DNA of 41,563 nt. It comes from Lutibacter sp. (GTDB lineage Bacteria; Bacteroidota; Bacteroidia; Flavobacteriales; Flavobacteriaceae). The stretch covers positions 1 to 41,563 of the forward strand of contig NZ_JAKIUR010000026.1 in NCBI RefSeq assembly GCF_021647475.1, written 5' to 3'. Shown here piece after piece: positions 1 through 8,471 of this stretch. Below the pieces are notes generated by a model, which saw only the letters and a list, made by a program, of their open reading frames with translations, did not search any database and had not been told where the DNA came from. Both the position numbers and the translations under genes were made by a program. Within the stretch, counting starts at the first letter, position 1. Each line of letters opens with the position of its first letter.

Positions 1-2
1 AA

Positions 3-74
3 CTTTTATCAAGAATATTTGCCGTTGTAAATCGTGAAACACCTTATGTGGATTTTATGAAATATGCAGCTTAA
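3..74 (+). CDS. 3' end of an unidentified gene (partial)
   Basis: The window opens inside an open frame that runs to a TAA at 72-74 and gives a 23-residue C-terminus ending in VDFMKYAA. The frame has no stop from base 3 onward and the following 200 bases are non-coding, which fits the tail of a real gene. The fragment is too short for me to name a family. It could also be a chance frame. Confidence 0.4.
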   Translation, partial: LLSRIFAVVNRETPYVDFMKYAA

Positions 75-122
75 AAATTAGTGATAAATTTTAATGTTTT
101 TATTTGTTTTAATCATAGAATA

Positions 123-258
123 CGAGTAATTTTTGATAAAAAATTGTATCGAGAACATCTATTTTTAAATAAAAAACCTATTCTCGATACTAATTTTAAG
201 CCTAAAAAGGCTAAAATTCACTCGAATTGACGAAATTTTATCAAAATGCATAACGGGG
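123..258 (-). repeat. Truncated copy of a palindromic MITE-like element
   Basis: This stretch is nearly the reverse complement of most of 38928-39109. It keeps the inner hairpin arms (CGAGTAAT...GTATCGAGAA against TTCTCGATAC...ACTCG), the small side hairpin AGCCTAAAAAGGCT, and one outer end (TGCATAACGGGG). The other outer end is not recognisable, so this copy is degenerate or truncated. It has no coding capacity and sits just downstream of the 3' end of the M16 peptidase gene. Confidence 0.75.
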
Positions 259-275
259 TTATATTCAATTAAGTT

Positions 276-2330
276 TTATTGAAAATCAGCATCAGAAACG
301 CCTTCATCAACTTTAGCATCTATTAATTTAAAAGTTACGTCTTGTGGACCAACTTTTGCAGATTTTACTGCAGGAAATTTTATTCCATTAAAATCTTTAT
401 AATCACTAAAATTAGCTGTTTGAGTTTGTGTTCTTCCTCCCATAGAAATGGTTTGAGATTCTCTAACCTTTAAACCAGTTTTTACATCAAAATAAATTGC
501 GGTAGAAACAACAGTTCCTTTGGTGGTAATTACATAAGCATCTTTTCCGTTAATAGGTTCAATTCCTGTTAATTTAGAATTTTTATTTTGTAACAAGCCT
601 AATTCTGAAAAAGTACCTAAACCACTCATCATATCTTTAGCCATTGCTTCAGGAAGTGGTTGTTTATTCATGGTAACGCCATTTTTAGTCATCACAACTT
701 TTGCTACCACATTACCACCCATTTTAGTTTCATTGGCATATTTATCAGCAGTTCTTTTTTCAGTACTTTGAATGGTGTTACCCATAGCTGTTGCTTCATA
801 AGTAACTAACGTAGATTTTACATTTTTAATTTTATCTACACCGCCAATAGCATTAAAATAATGATTTAAAACAGTTTGTTTTGTTACTCCTTCAGGTATT
901 GGTTTTGAAAGATCTGGTTTACTGGTTTTATTAGCTTCTTTATCAAAATAATTAATTTTATAAGGTAATTTTTCTAAATTAGGAAGAACATCAAGAGCCT
1001 TGCCAACTACAATAATTCTGGCATGGTCTGCACTAAAATATTTTTTAGCAACACGTTGAATATCATCTGCTGTAACTGCATTTATATTTTGTAAATAGGT
1101 TTCATAAAAATTTTCAGGCAAGTGATTTTTTCTAATGTTTAAAGCATATCTGGCAATGGTAGCAGGTTTTTCTACATTTCTAACAAAGCTTCCTGTGTAG
1201 GCCGCTTTAGCTGTTTTTAATTCTTCATCGGTTACTTTTGTATTTCTAATTTTTTTAATTTCTTTTACAAATTCAACAGCAGAGCTATCTGTAACCATAT
1301 TTCTAACTTGAGCAGATGCTGAAAATAAAGCAGCAGTTTTATCATCGCTTGATATACGGGAATAAGCACCATAAGTGTAACCTTTATCTTCACGTAAATT
1401 TAAAAACAAACGAGCATCTCCGCTTCCACCTAAAATATAATTAGCTAATTTTACGGCAAAATAATCAGGATTACTCATTTTTAAGTTTACCGAGTTTACC
1501 ATTGCAATGTTTGATTGCACGGCATTTGGCATATTCACAAAATCTATTTCAGTTTTTACAACGTTATTAACGGCAGGTACGGTATAAACAGGAAGAACTC
1601 CTTTTTTCCATTTCGCAAAATCATGTTTCACTAATTTTTTAACTTCTTTTAAATTAACATCACCAACAATTACTAAATAGGCATTGTTAGGTTTAAAATA
1701 GGTGTTATAGAAATTTTTAACATCATTTAAATTAACATTTTTTACGGATTTTGGAGTTGCAAACTCGCCATAAGGATGGTTTTTACCGTAAGCTAAAGCG
1801 TTTTCAACTCTATTAGCAATATTACTAACACTTTTTTCACCACTTTTTAAGTTCTCAATTAACTTATTAGATTCTTTATCAAATTCTTCTTGTGTAAAAA
1901 CAGGATGCAAAGCAGCATCAGCCATCAACCCTAATACTTTTGGAAAATATTTTGATAAAGACCTCATACTGGCACTTTGGCTTGAAAAATTAATGTTGGC
2001 ACCTAAATAATCTACTTCTTCATCAAAAGAGTCTTTGCTTAATTTAGCTGTTCCGGTTCCTAATAAGTTACCTGTTAGGTTACTAACACCTGCTTTATCA
2101 CCTTCAGAAATTAAATTATTATTTAAGGTTAAAGTAGCGGAAACTCTTGGAAGTACATGATTTTCTACAACTAGTACTTTTAAACCATTTTTTAATTCGA
2201 AAGTTTCAGGCTTACCAATGTTTATTTTTGGTGCAGGTCCTGGTTTTGGTTGTATGGTTCTATCTATTTGAGCAGACATGGAATATGTCATTAAAAATAG
2301 GGTAATAATGGTTATTATTTTGTTTTTCAT
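276..2330 (-). CDS. M16 family peptidase-like protein without zinc site, with C-terminal extra domain
   Basis: This is a secreted or periplasmic protein of the pitrilysin/insulinase M16 family. A Sec signal peptide covers about residues 1-20. Two M16 repeats follow (about 40-250 and 255-460), the second containing the typical LREDKGYTYG segment. The HxxEH zinc motif expected near residue 85 is replaced by a GVSNLTGNLLG stretch, so this is the non-catalytic partner. Residues about 495-684 form an additional beta-rich region resembling LolA-like outer-membrane lipoprotein-sorting domains; this assignment is by look only. The gene lies 11 bp downstream of an active M16 gene on the same strand. 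In M16B families such active/inactive pairs form a heterodimeric protease, which is the likely role here. Substrates cannot be read from the sequence. Confidence 0.88.
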   Translation of the reverse strand: MKNKIITIITLFLMTYSMSAQIDRTIQPKPGPAPKINIGKPETFELKNGLKVLVVENHVLPRVSATLTLNNNLISEGDKAGVSNLTGNLLGTGTAKLSKDSFDEEVDYLGANINFSSQSASMRSLSKYFPKVLGLMADAALHPVFTQEEFDKESNKLIENLKSGEKSVSNIANRVENALAYGKNHPYGEFATPKSVKNVNLNDVKNFYNTYFKPNNAYLVIVGDVNLKEVKKLVKHDFAKWKKGVLPVYTVPAVNNVVKTEIDFVNMPNAVQSNIAMVNSVNLKMSNPDYFAVKLANYILGGSGDARLFLNLREDKGYTYGAYSRISSDDKTAALFSASAQVRNMVTDSSAVEFVKEIKKIRNTKVTDEELKTAKAAYTGSFVRNVEKPATIARYALNIRKNHLPENFYETYLQNINAVTADDIQRVAKKYFSADHARIIVVGKALDVLPNLEKLPYKINYFDKEANKTSKPDLSKPIPEGVTKQTVLNHYFNAIGGVDKIKNVKSTLVTYEATAMGNTIQSTEKRTADKYANETKMGGNVVAKVVMTKNGVTMNKQPLPEAMAKDMMSGLGTFSELGLLQNKNSKLTGIEPINGKDAYVITTKGTVVSTAIYFDVKTGLKVRESQTISMGGRTQTQTANFSDYKDFNGIKFPAVKSAKVGPQDVTFKLIDAKVDEGVSDADFQ

Positions 2331-2341
2331 AATGTCTCTTT

Positions 2342-3661
2342 TTATTCTTTATCTTTTTTTGGTAAATAGTATAATACTAAACGTTGATTAGGATTTAAGT
2401 ATTTTTTAGCAACAGCTCTTATTTCTTCTCTGGTAATGGAGTTGTATATATTAATTTCAGTGTTTATTAAATTGGTATCACCATAAAGTAAATAATATTT
2501 AGCTAATGAACGTGCTATGCCTTCAACACTTGCATTTGAGTTTACAAAGTTATTTTCAAATTTATTTCTTAATTTTTGAAGCTCTCTTTCTGAAATTAGA
2601 TTAGTTTGTAGTTTTACAACTTCGTCATTTATTTCTTTAACCAAATCATCTAAAGAAGTTTTTCCAAGTGGAAGTGCTAATATAATATAGGCTCCATAAT
2701 CTTCTAAAGAATAATTAAATGCCACAACTTGAAGTGCTTTTTTCTTATCATTTACTAATTTTTTATACAATCTAGAGCTTTTCCCCCCGCTTAAAATATC
2801 AGAAATCATATCTAAAACTCTAGCATCTCTTGTGGTCATTGCTGGAGTTCTGTATGCAGTAAAAATAGCAGGTATTTGAATGTTTGGATCGTAGAAAGTA
2901 GTTTTAATTTCTTTAGTTATTGGTTCTTCTTTAATAGAAGGTTGAATTACTTTTGGTCCAGCAGGAATAGGTTCAAAGTATTCTTTGATTAATTTTTTTG
3001 CGGGTGCAATTTTAAAATCTCCAGAAACTACTAACACCGCATTATTAGGAAGGTAGTACTTTTTGTTAAAAGCTCTAAATTCTTTTAAAGTGGCGGCGTC
3101 TAAATCAGCCATAGCACCAATGGTAACCCAATGATATGGATGTTTTTTAAATAAATTTTTAAAAATTTGAGCATTCCATTGTCCGTATGGAGCATTATCT
3201 ACGCGTAATCTTTTTTCTTCTTTAACCACTTCATTTTGGGTGTCAACACCAATTTGGTTAATTATTGGATGCATCATTCTTTCGGACTCCATCCATAGTC
3301 CTAACTTCAAATTATTAGAAGGAAAAACTTCATAATAATAAGTTCGGTCTTGTGTGGTATTTGCATTGTTTGTTCCGCCGTTAGAGGAAACAATTTTAAA
3401 CCAATCTCCTCTTTTTATATTTTTTGTTCCTTCAAATAAAAGATGTTCAAAAAAATGGGCAAATCCTGTTCTACCAACAACTTCGTTTTTTGAGCCTACG
3501 TGGTACATCACAGAAGTTGTAACCACAGGTGCTATATTGTCTTGATGTAAAATTACATGCAAGCCATTACTTAAATTGTATTCTTCAAACGATACTTTTT
3601 GGGCAAACGTGCCCAAACTTAAAAGTAAGGTTAAGAAACTTAAAAAAAATGTTTTTCTCAT
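2342..3661 (-). CDS. M16 family zinc peptidase, active subunit
   Basis: A 439-residue M16 peptidase with a Sec signal peptide ending about residue 20 (SLGTFA-Q). The inverted zinc motif HFFEH is at residues 69-73, and the downstream glutamates that complete the site are in the NEVVKEEKRLR segment near residue 145. The C-terminal M16 domain carries the usual GGKSSRLYKKLVND segment. It is the first gene of a two-gene operon with the inactive partner. Together they probably act as a periplasmic peptidase on short or unfolded peptides, as known for M16B pairs. The ATG at 3659-3661 is chosen because it gives a complete signal peptide. Confidence 0.92.
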   Translation of the reverse strand: MRKTFFLSFLTLLLSLGTFAQKVSFEEYNLSNGLHVILHQDNIAPVVTTSVMYHVGSKNEVVGRTGFAHFFEHLLFEGTKNIKRGDWFKIVSSNGGTNNANTTQDRTYYYEVFPSNNLKLGLWMESERMMHPIINQIGVDTQNEVVKEEKRLRVDNAPYGQWNAQIFKNLFKKHPYHWVTIGAMADLDAATLKEFRAFNKKYYLPNNAVLVVSGDFKIAPAKKLIKEYFEPIPAGPKVIQPSIKEEPITKEIKTTFYDPNIQIPAIFTAYRTPAMTTRDARVLDMISDILSGGKSSRLYKKLVNDKKKALQVVAFNYSLEDYGAYIILALPLGKTSLDDLVKEINDEVVKLQTNLISERELQKLRNKFENNFVNSNASVEGIARSLAKYYLLYGDTNLINTEINIYNSITREEIRAVAKKYLNPNQRLVLYYLPKKDKE

Positions 3662-3788
3662 AGTTAATGTAGGTTAAGTTAAAATATTTTAGCGTATAGG
3701 ACGCTTTTATTTATGATTTGTTACAACTTTGAAATGAAATCACAATTAATATTCTTTTGTGTGAAAGAATCATAGCAAGTAACTATAT

Positions 3789-3796
3789 CAAATTTA
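3789..3796 (-). promoter_or_regulatory. Possible -7 box for the M16 operon
   Basis: Read on the minus strand this is TAAATTTG, which fits the Bacteroidota -7 consensus TAnnTTTG. No TTTG -33 box lies 19-21 bp further upstream, so the call rests on the -7 element alone. It would give a leader of about 120 nt. Confidence 0.3.
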
Positions 3797-3901
3797 TTAA
3801 ACTTTATTTAAAGAATATGATATTTTGTAATATTTAACGAAACCTTAGTATTTGACAATATAACTAGTTTAAAATGAGCAGATTTATAAGTTTAAATTTG
3901 T

Positions 3902-3932
3902 TTTGCAAAAAAAGAAAAAAAACTTATATTTG
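3902..3932 (+). promoter_or_regulatory. Promoter of rplU-rpmA
   Basis: TTTG at 3902-3905 is followed by exactly 19 bases and TATATTTG at 3925-3932. This matches in full the Bacteroidota housekeeping promoter (TTTG-N19-TAnnTTTG). Transcription would start near 3937, leaving a leader of about 50 nt before the rplU ATG. Confidence 0.85.
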
Positions 3933-3988
3933 CACCCGCCTTAATCAAAAGGTTATTAATTATTAATAAAGCGAATAAAACAAGACTT

Positions 3989-4510
3989 ATGTACGCAATT
4001 GTAGAGATAGCAGGGCAGCAGTTTAAAGTAGCAAAAGACCAAAAAGTTTTTGTGCATCGTTTACAAGAAGAAGAAGGAAACAAAGTTTCTTTTAATAAAG
4101 TTCTTCTTTTAGATAACGAAGGTACAGTAACAGTTGGCGCCCCAGCTATAGAAGGAGCCGAAGTAACGGCTAAAATTTTAGGTCACTTAAAAGGTGATAA
4201 AGTAATCGTTTTTAAAAAGAAACGAAGAAAAGGATACAGAGTAAAAAATGGTCACAGACAAGCTTTTACTGAAATCCAAATTGAAAGTATTGCTACAAGT
4301 GGTGCTAAGAAAAAAGTAGCTAAAAAAGCTGTAGTTAAAAAGGAAGCAACTAAAAAAGCAGAACCAAAAACTGAAGTGGTTGAAAAAACAAGCTCAGATA
4401 ATCTAAGTTCAAAAACAGTAGCTGAATTAAAAGCTTTGGCTAAAGATAAAGGTATCTCAGGATATACTTCTTTAAAGAAAGCAGAATTAATTGAAGCATT
4501 AAAAAAATAA
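3989..4510 (+). CDS. rplU: Large-subunit ribosomal protein L21 with C-terminal extension
   Basis: Residues 1 to about 103 are bacterial L21: MYAIVEIAGQQFKV at the start, then the VGAP segment, and the KRRKGYRVKNGHRQ signature. L21 binds 23S rRNA in the 50S subunit. The protein continues for about 70 residues: a Lys/Ala-rich linker (about 105-140) and then a helix-extended-helix motif (SSKTVAELKALAKDKGISGY, about residues 136-155, continuing to the end) like SAP or Rho N-terminal domains that bind nucleic acid. Typical L21 is about 103 residues. It is the first gene of an operon with rpmA 24 bp downstream. Confidence 0.97.
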   Translation: MYAIVEIAGQQFKVAKDQKVFVHRLQEEEGNKVSFNKVLLLDNEGTVTVGAPAIEGAEVTAKILGHLKGDKVIVFKKKRRKGYRVKNGHRQAFTEIQIESIATSGAKKKVAKKAVVKKEATKKAEPKTEVVEKTSSDNLSSKTVAELKALAKDKGISGYTSLKKAELIEALKK

Positions 4511-4534
4511 GTACAATTTTAAAACCATAATATC

Positions 4535-4795
4535 ATGGCACATAAAAAAGGAGTAGGTAGTTCGAAGAACGGTAGAGAATCAGAATCTAAACGACTTGGA
4601 GTTAAAATATTTGGTGGTCAAGCTGCAATTGCAGGTAATATTATTGTACGCCAAAGAGGAACTCAACATCACCCAGGTGATAATGTATATATGGGAAAAG
4701 ATCATACTTTACACGCGAAAGTGGATGGTTTGGTACAATTCCGTAAAAGAAAAGACAACAGATCATATGTTTCTATTGAGCCTTTTGAAGCTTAA
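4535..4795 (+). CDS. rpmA: Large-subunit ribosomal protein L27
   Basis: An 86-residue L27, starting MAHKKGVGSSKNGRES and containing the VRQRGTQHHPGDNV segment; its N-terminal tail reaches the peptidyl-transferase centre in known ribosomes. The N-terminus begins directly with MAHKKG, so there is no cleavable leader of the Firmicutes type. It is the last gene of the rplU operon and is followed by a clear terminator. Confidence 0.98.
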   Translation: MAHKKGVGSSKNGRESESKRLGVKIFGGQAAIAGNIIVRQRGTQHHPGDNVYMGKDHTLHAKVDGLVQFRKRKDNRSYVSIEPFEA

Positions 4796-4816
4796 AAAAC
4801 ATATTTAAATAATTTT

Positions 4817-4851
4817 AAACTCCTAGACTTATAAGTTTAGGAGTTTTTTAT
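4817..4851 (+). terminator. Rho-independent terminator of rplU-rpmA
   Basis: The arms AAACTCCTAGACTT (4817-4830) and AAGTTTAGGAGTTT (4833-4846) pair along their full length with one G-T wobble, and a T-run follows. It lies about 20 bp after the rpmA stop. Confidence 0.9.
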
Positions 4852-4862
4852 TGGCTATTTTG

Positions 4863-4870
4863 TACCTTTG
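4863..4870 (+). promoter_or_regulatory. -7 box of waaA
   Basis: TACCTTTG ends six bases before the waaA ATG at 4877. No -33 TTTG is found at the standard distance. The placement predicts a transcript with little or no leader. Confidence 0.55.
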
Positions 4871-4876
4871 TAAACT

Positions 4877-6127
4877 ATGTATTTTATCTATAATATTGTA
4901 GTTGTAGTTGCTCAGTTTTTATTGAAAATTATAGCAATTTTCAATAGTAAAATAAGTCTTTTTATTAAAGGAAGAAAAGAAACCTTTTTTAAACTAGAAC
5001 AAGCAATTTCTAAAAAAGATCGTGTTTTTTGGTTTCACTGTGCTTCATTAGGAGAATTTGAACAAGGAAGACCAATTATTGAGTGTCTAAAAAAAGAAAA
5101 TCCTGCTATAAAAATTGTAATTACTTTTTTTTCTCCATCAGGATATGAAATAAGAAAAAATTATAAAGTTGCAGATGTAGTTTGTTATTTGCCTTTAGAT
5201 ACCAAAAAGAATGTTCAATTATTCTTAGATGCTATTCATCCAGAATTAGTATTTTTTGTTAAGTATGAATTTTGGCCAAATTATTTAAAAGAACTTAAAA
5301 AAAGAAATATTGAAACCTTATTAATATCAGGGATTTTTAGACAAAATCAAATCTTTTTTAAATGGTATGGTGGTTGGATGCGTAACTCGTTAAAAGCATT
5401 TTCATATTTTTTTGTTCAAGATAAAAATTCAAAAAAATTATTGAATACTATTCATTTTGAGAATGTTACAGTAAGTGGAGACACTCGTTTTGATAGGGTT
5501 TTTGAAATTACCAAACAAAATAATGAATTAGATTTTATAAATAAATTCATAGATAATCACAAAGTTTTAGTTGCGGGTAGTACTTGGAAAGACGATGAAT
5601 TAATGTTGATAAATTATATAAATAATGAAGCTTCCGAAGAGGATAAATTTATTATTGCACCGCATAATATTCATTCAGAGGATATTCAAAAATTAAAAAA
5701 TGAAATTAAAAAACCAACCGTTTTATATTCTGAAATGGAGCATAAAAATTTAAAAGATTTTCAGGTTTTTATTATTGATACTGTTGGTATTTTAACTAAA
5801 ATATATAGTTATGCCACTATTGCATATGTAGGAGGCGGATTTACTAAAACAGGCGTTCATAATGTGTTAGAGCCAGCTACTTTTGGTGTTCCAATACTAA
5901 TAGGACCTAATTATAATAAATTTAAGGAGGCTATTGAATTAGTAAAAAGTAAATCTTGTTTTGTAGTAAATAATTCCGAGAAATTATCCGTACATTTAAA
6001 GAATTTATTTTTGCAAAATGAAACTAGAAAATTAGCAGGAAATGTTGCCAAAAAGTATATTGAAGAACGAACTGGAGCAACAGACAAAATTTTAAAATAT
6101 TTAAAAGATGAGGGAAAAATTAAGTAA
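4877..6127 (+). CDS. waaA: 3-deoxy-D-manno-octulosonic acid transferase
   Basis: This enzyme transfers Kdo from CMP-Kdo to the lipid A precursor at the inner face of the cytoplasmic membrane. The protein has an N-terminal hydrophobic anchor (about residues 4-22). The catalytic-site segment FHCASLGEFEQGRPI lies at about 53-67, and the CMP-Kdo-binding GT-B segment YVGGGFTKTGVHNVLEPATFG at about 317-337. The length of 416 residues fits the family. The start follows a -7 box by six bases. Its 3' end overlaps the next regulator gene by 20 bp, so the two are probably co-transcribed. Confidence 0.95.
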   Translation: MYFIYNIVVVVAQFLLKIIAIFNSKISLFIKGRKETFFKLEQAISKKDRVFWFHCASLGEFEQGRPIIECLKKENPAIKIVITFFSPSGYEIRKNYKVADVVCYLPLDTKKNVQLFLDAIHPELVFFVKYEFWPNYLKELKKRNIETLLISGIFRQNQIFFKWYGGWMRNSLKAFSYFFVQDKNSKKLLNTIHFENVTVSGDTRFDRVFEITKQNNELDFINKFIDNHKVLVAGSTWKDDELMLINYINNEASEEDKFIIAPHNIHSEDIQKLKNEIKKPTVLYSEMEHKNLKDFQVFIIDTVGILTKIYSYATIAYVGGGFTKTGVHNVLEPATFGVPILIGPNYNKFKEAIELVKSKSCFVVNNSEKLSVHLKNLFLQNETRKLAGNVAKKYIEERTGATDKILKYLKDEGKIK

Positions 6128-6740
6128 CTATTTTTCATTTGTATTTGAAGATGAGTTGATTGATGAAATAGTACAAGTAGGAACCTATAAAAAACTACGT
6201 GAAAACGAATTATTAGTGGATTTAGGAGATAAAATGGTCGGTGTACCATTATTATTAGAAGGAGCTATAAAAATTGTTAGAGAAGATAAAAAAGGAGATG
6301 AAATATTATTGTACTTCTTAGAAAGAGGTGATACTTGTGCCAGCTCTTTTTCTAGTGCTTTATCTCATAGAAAATGCGGTATAAGAGCCATTGCAGAAAA
6401 AGATTCAGAAATTATATTTTTACCTATTGCCAAATTAGATGAATGGTTGGTTAAATATAAATCTTGGAGAAATTTTGTGATTGATAGTTTTAATATTCGT
6501 TTAAATGAAATGATGGAAACTATAGATACATTGGCATTTATGAAAATGGATGAGCGTTTGTACAAGTATTTAATGGATAGAGCTCAAATAATGAGAGAAA
6601 CTGCTTTAACAACAACTCATCAAGACATTGCCTACGATTTACATACTTCAAGAGTCGTAATTTCTAGACTTTTAAAACAATTGGAAAACGAAGGGAAAAT
6701 TAAATTGCATCGAAATAAAATTGAAATATTAGAATTTTAA
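6108..6740 (+). CDS. Crp/Fnr-family transcription regulator 1
   Basis: A 210-residue regulator with an N-terminal cyclic-nucleotide-binding-like beta-roll (about 20-115), a long dimer helix, and a C-terminal winged helix (about 145-205) with recognition segment LHTSRVVISRLLKQLENEG. There is no N-terminal Fnr-type cysteine set for an iron-sulfur cluster and no obvious cAMP-binding RxS motif, so the signal is unknown. The start overlaps the end of waaA. It is clearly similar to the regulator at 7836-8471 (shared KYxSWRxF and LAFxKxxxR segments); the two flank the YeeE/YedE genes and probably control them. Confidence 0.9.
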   Translation: MREKLSNYFSFVFEDELIDEIVQVGTYKKLRENELLVDLGDKMVGVPLLLEGAIKIVREDKKGDEILLYFLERGDTCASSFSSALSHRKCGIRAIAEKDSEIIFLPIAKLDEWLVKYKSWRNFVIDSFNIRLNEMMETIDTLAFMKMDERLYKYLMDRAQIMRETALTTTHQDIAYDLHTSRVVISRLLKQLENEGKIKLHRNKIEILEF

Positions 6741-6788
6741 TTATAAATTGACCACCTAATTTATAATATACTAACTAATTAACTACTT

Positions 6789-7346
6789 ATGGATTTTATT
6801 TTGCAGCCTTGGCCGTGGTATGTTGCTGGGCCAATTATTGCGTTAATCATGTTTCTTCTTTTTTATTTTGGCGAACGCTTTGGTGTTTCTTCAAATCTTG
6901 AAACTTTTTGTGCCATTGGCGGTGCAGGAAAATTTACCGATTATTTTAAAATAGACTGGAAACAAAACAAATGGAATTTAATGTTTGTAGCTGGTGCCAT
7001 TACAGGAGGTTTTATTGCTTCAACTTGGTTAACAACTAGCAATGTAGTTGCAATAAACCCTCAAACAGTAAAAGACTTAGCAAATATAGGCATTGAAAAT
7101 GCTGGGGCAACCTATATGCCGAAAGAAATTTTTAGTATAAGTACAATGTTAACTTTAAAAGGATTTTTAATATTATTAGTTGCTGGTTTAATGGTAGGCT
7201 TTGGAGCACGTTGGGCTGGTGGTTGTACTTCAGGTCATGCTATAACGGGTTTAAGTAATTTAGAACTTCCATCACTAATTTCGGTAATCGGATTTTTTAT
7301 TGGAGGTTTAATTATGACGTGGTATATTCTACCATTGCTATTCTAA
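6789..7346 (+). CDS. YeeE/YedE-family membrane protein, first half
   Basis: A hydrophobic 185-residue protein with four or more membrane helices. It carries the family hallmark GARWAGGCTSGHAITGL near residues 138-154, whose conserved cysteine is used for thiosulfate passage in the full-length transporter TsuA (YeeE). In this genome the transporter is split into two genes; this is the upstream half. The next gene begins 13 bp downstream. A likely role is uptake or export of a small sulfur species such as thiosulfate. The substrate is inferred from the family. Confidence 0.85.
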   Translation: MDFILQPWPWYVAGPIIALIMFLLFYFGERFGVSSNLETFCAIGGAGKFTDYFKIDWKQNKWNLMFVAGAITGGFIASTWLTTSNVVAINPQTVKDLANIGIENAGATYMPKEIFSISTMLTLKGFLILLVAGLMVGFGARWAGGCTSGHAITGLSNLELPSLISVIGFFIGGLIMTWYILPLLF

Positions 7347-7359
7347 AAAAATAAATCAA

Positions 7360-7773
7360 ATGAAAAACATTAAATTTTTTTTAGTAGGTATTCTTTTTGG
7401 AATAGTTATGAGCAAAGCCGAGATAATTTCTTGGTATCGAATATATGAAATGTTTAAGTTTCAATCATTCCATATGTATGGCATTATCGGATCTGCTGTT
7501 TTAATTGGAATGGTAAGCATGTTTTTATTTCGTAAAAAAGTAGTTAAAACTTTTGAAGGTAAAGAAATTCACGTTCCTCCAAAAAAGAAAGGTTTGTATA
7601 GAAATTTATTGGGTGGTATTCTTTTTGGTTTAGGTTGGGCATTGGCAGGTGCTTGTCCAGGACCAATGTTTGTATTGCTTGGGAAAGGTGTAGTATCCAT
7701 CTTGGTCGTTATTTTTGGAGCTACTTTAGGAGCTTTTTTGTATGGTTTGTTTAAAGATAAAATCCCTCATTAA
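7360..7773 (+). CDS. YeeE/YedE-family membrane protein, second half
   Basis: This 137-residue protein has about four membrane helices and the second family motif, GWALAGACPGPMFVLLG, near residues 88-104, again with a conserved cysteine. It follows the first half by 13 bp and the two probably assemble into one sulfur-species channel. A Crp/Fnr-type regulator gene starts about 60 bp downstream. Confidence 0.85.
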   Translation: MKNIKFFLVGILFGIVMSKAEIISWYRIYEMFKFQSFHMYGIIGSAVLIGMVSMFLFRKKVVKTFEGKEIHVPPKKKGLYRNLLGGILFGLGWALAGACPGPMFVLLGKGVVSILVVIFGATLGAFLYGLFKDKIPH

Positions 7774-7821
7774 ATCTAATTTGATTCTTATATTTCAAAA
7801 TATTATTTCTAAAAGTTTATC

Positions 7822-7829
7822 TAAATTTG
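7822..7829 (+). promoter_or_regulatory. -7 box of regulator 2
   Basis: TAAATTTG ends six bases before the ATG at 7836. It overlaps the upstream TTG (7827) that would otherwise extend the frame by three codons, so the ATG at 7836 is the likelier start. A near-leaderless transcript is predicted. Confidence 0.5.
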
Positions 7830-7835
7830 TGGAAC

Positions 7836-8471
7836 ATGAAGTTAGATGAAATTATAAACCAAAATTTTTCTAATCAATTTGAAAAAAAATTATTAAATGA
7901 AATTTCATCTAATGGGATTTTAAAAAATATTGAACCCGATAAAATTTTAGTAGAAGTTCGTAGAGAAATTAATTTTATTCCCATAATTATTTCAGGAATT
8001 GTAAAAGTGAAACGACGCGATGGTAAAGGGAATGGAATTTTTATACATTATTTAAGCAAAAATCAAACTAGTGCCATTGCATTAACCTACGCGTTAGAAA
8101 GTAAAATTAGCGAAATTAGATTAGAAGCTATGACTGAGGTTACCTATGTTGCCATTCCTACTAAAATAGCAAATGCATGGTTTAGTAAATATGAATCTTG
8201 GAGAAAATTTTATACAACTTTAAATCAAAAACAAACTTCTTATTTAATTAATGAAATAAACAGTTTGGCGTTTACAAAAGTTGAAGATAGAGTTATAAAA
8301 TTTCTAAAATACACTTCACAAGTAACCCAAAATAATTTAATTGAAATGAAGCATTTTGATATTGCTCGTGATTTAAAAGTATCTAGAGAAGCAATTTCCA
8401 GAACGCTTAAAAAATTAGAAAATCAGGGAGTTGTTCAGCTTAATCGAAATAAAATTATGTTAAATTTTTAA
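7836..8471 (+). CDS. Crp/Fnr-family transcription regulator 2
   Basis: A 211-residue regulator, paralogous to the one at 6108-6740. An N-terminal effector beta-roll (about 25-115) is followed by a winged helix whose recognition segment is LKVSREAISRTLKKLENQG. No cluster-binding cysteines are present. The start is set at 7836 because the upstream TTG is part of a promoter box. Placement after the YeeE/YedE pair and similarity to regulator 1 suggest both read a sulfur- or redox-related signal. This is inference from context. Confidence 0.88.
   Translation: MKLDEIINQNFSNQFEKKLLNEISSNGILKNIEPDKILVEVRREINFIPIIISGIVKVKRRDGKGNGIFIHYLSKNQTSAIALTYALESKISEIRLEAMTEVTYVAIPTKIANAWFSKYESWRKFYTTLNQKQTSYLINEINSLAFTKVEDRVIKFLKYTSQVTQNNLIEMKHFDIARDLKVSREAISRTLKKLENQGVVQLNRNKIMLNF

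Larger units (their letters stand above)
3662..3988. other. 327-bp divergent intergenic region
   Basis: This region separates the minus-strand M16 operon from the plus-strand ribosomal operon. It holds the strong rplU promoter at 3902-3932 and a weaker -7-like box for the M16 operon at 3789-3796. The rest is AT-rich, and no ORF or repeat in it looks real. Confidence 0.6.

Noticed and set aside
3892..4083. 63-codon minus-strand frame over the rplU start
   Set aside because: It overlaps the rplU promoter and coding sequence and has no start signal of its own.
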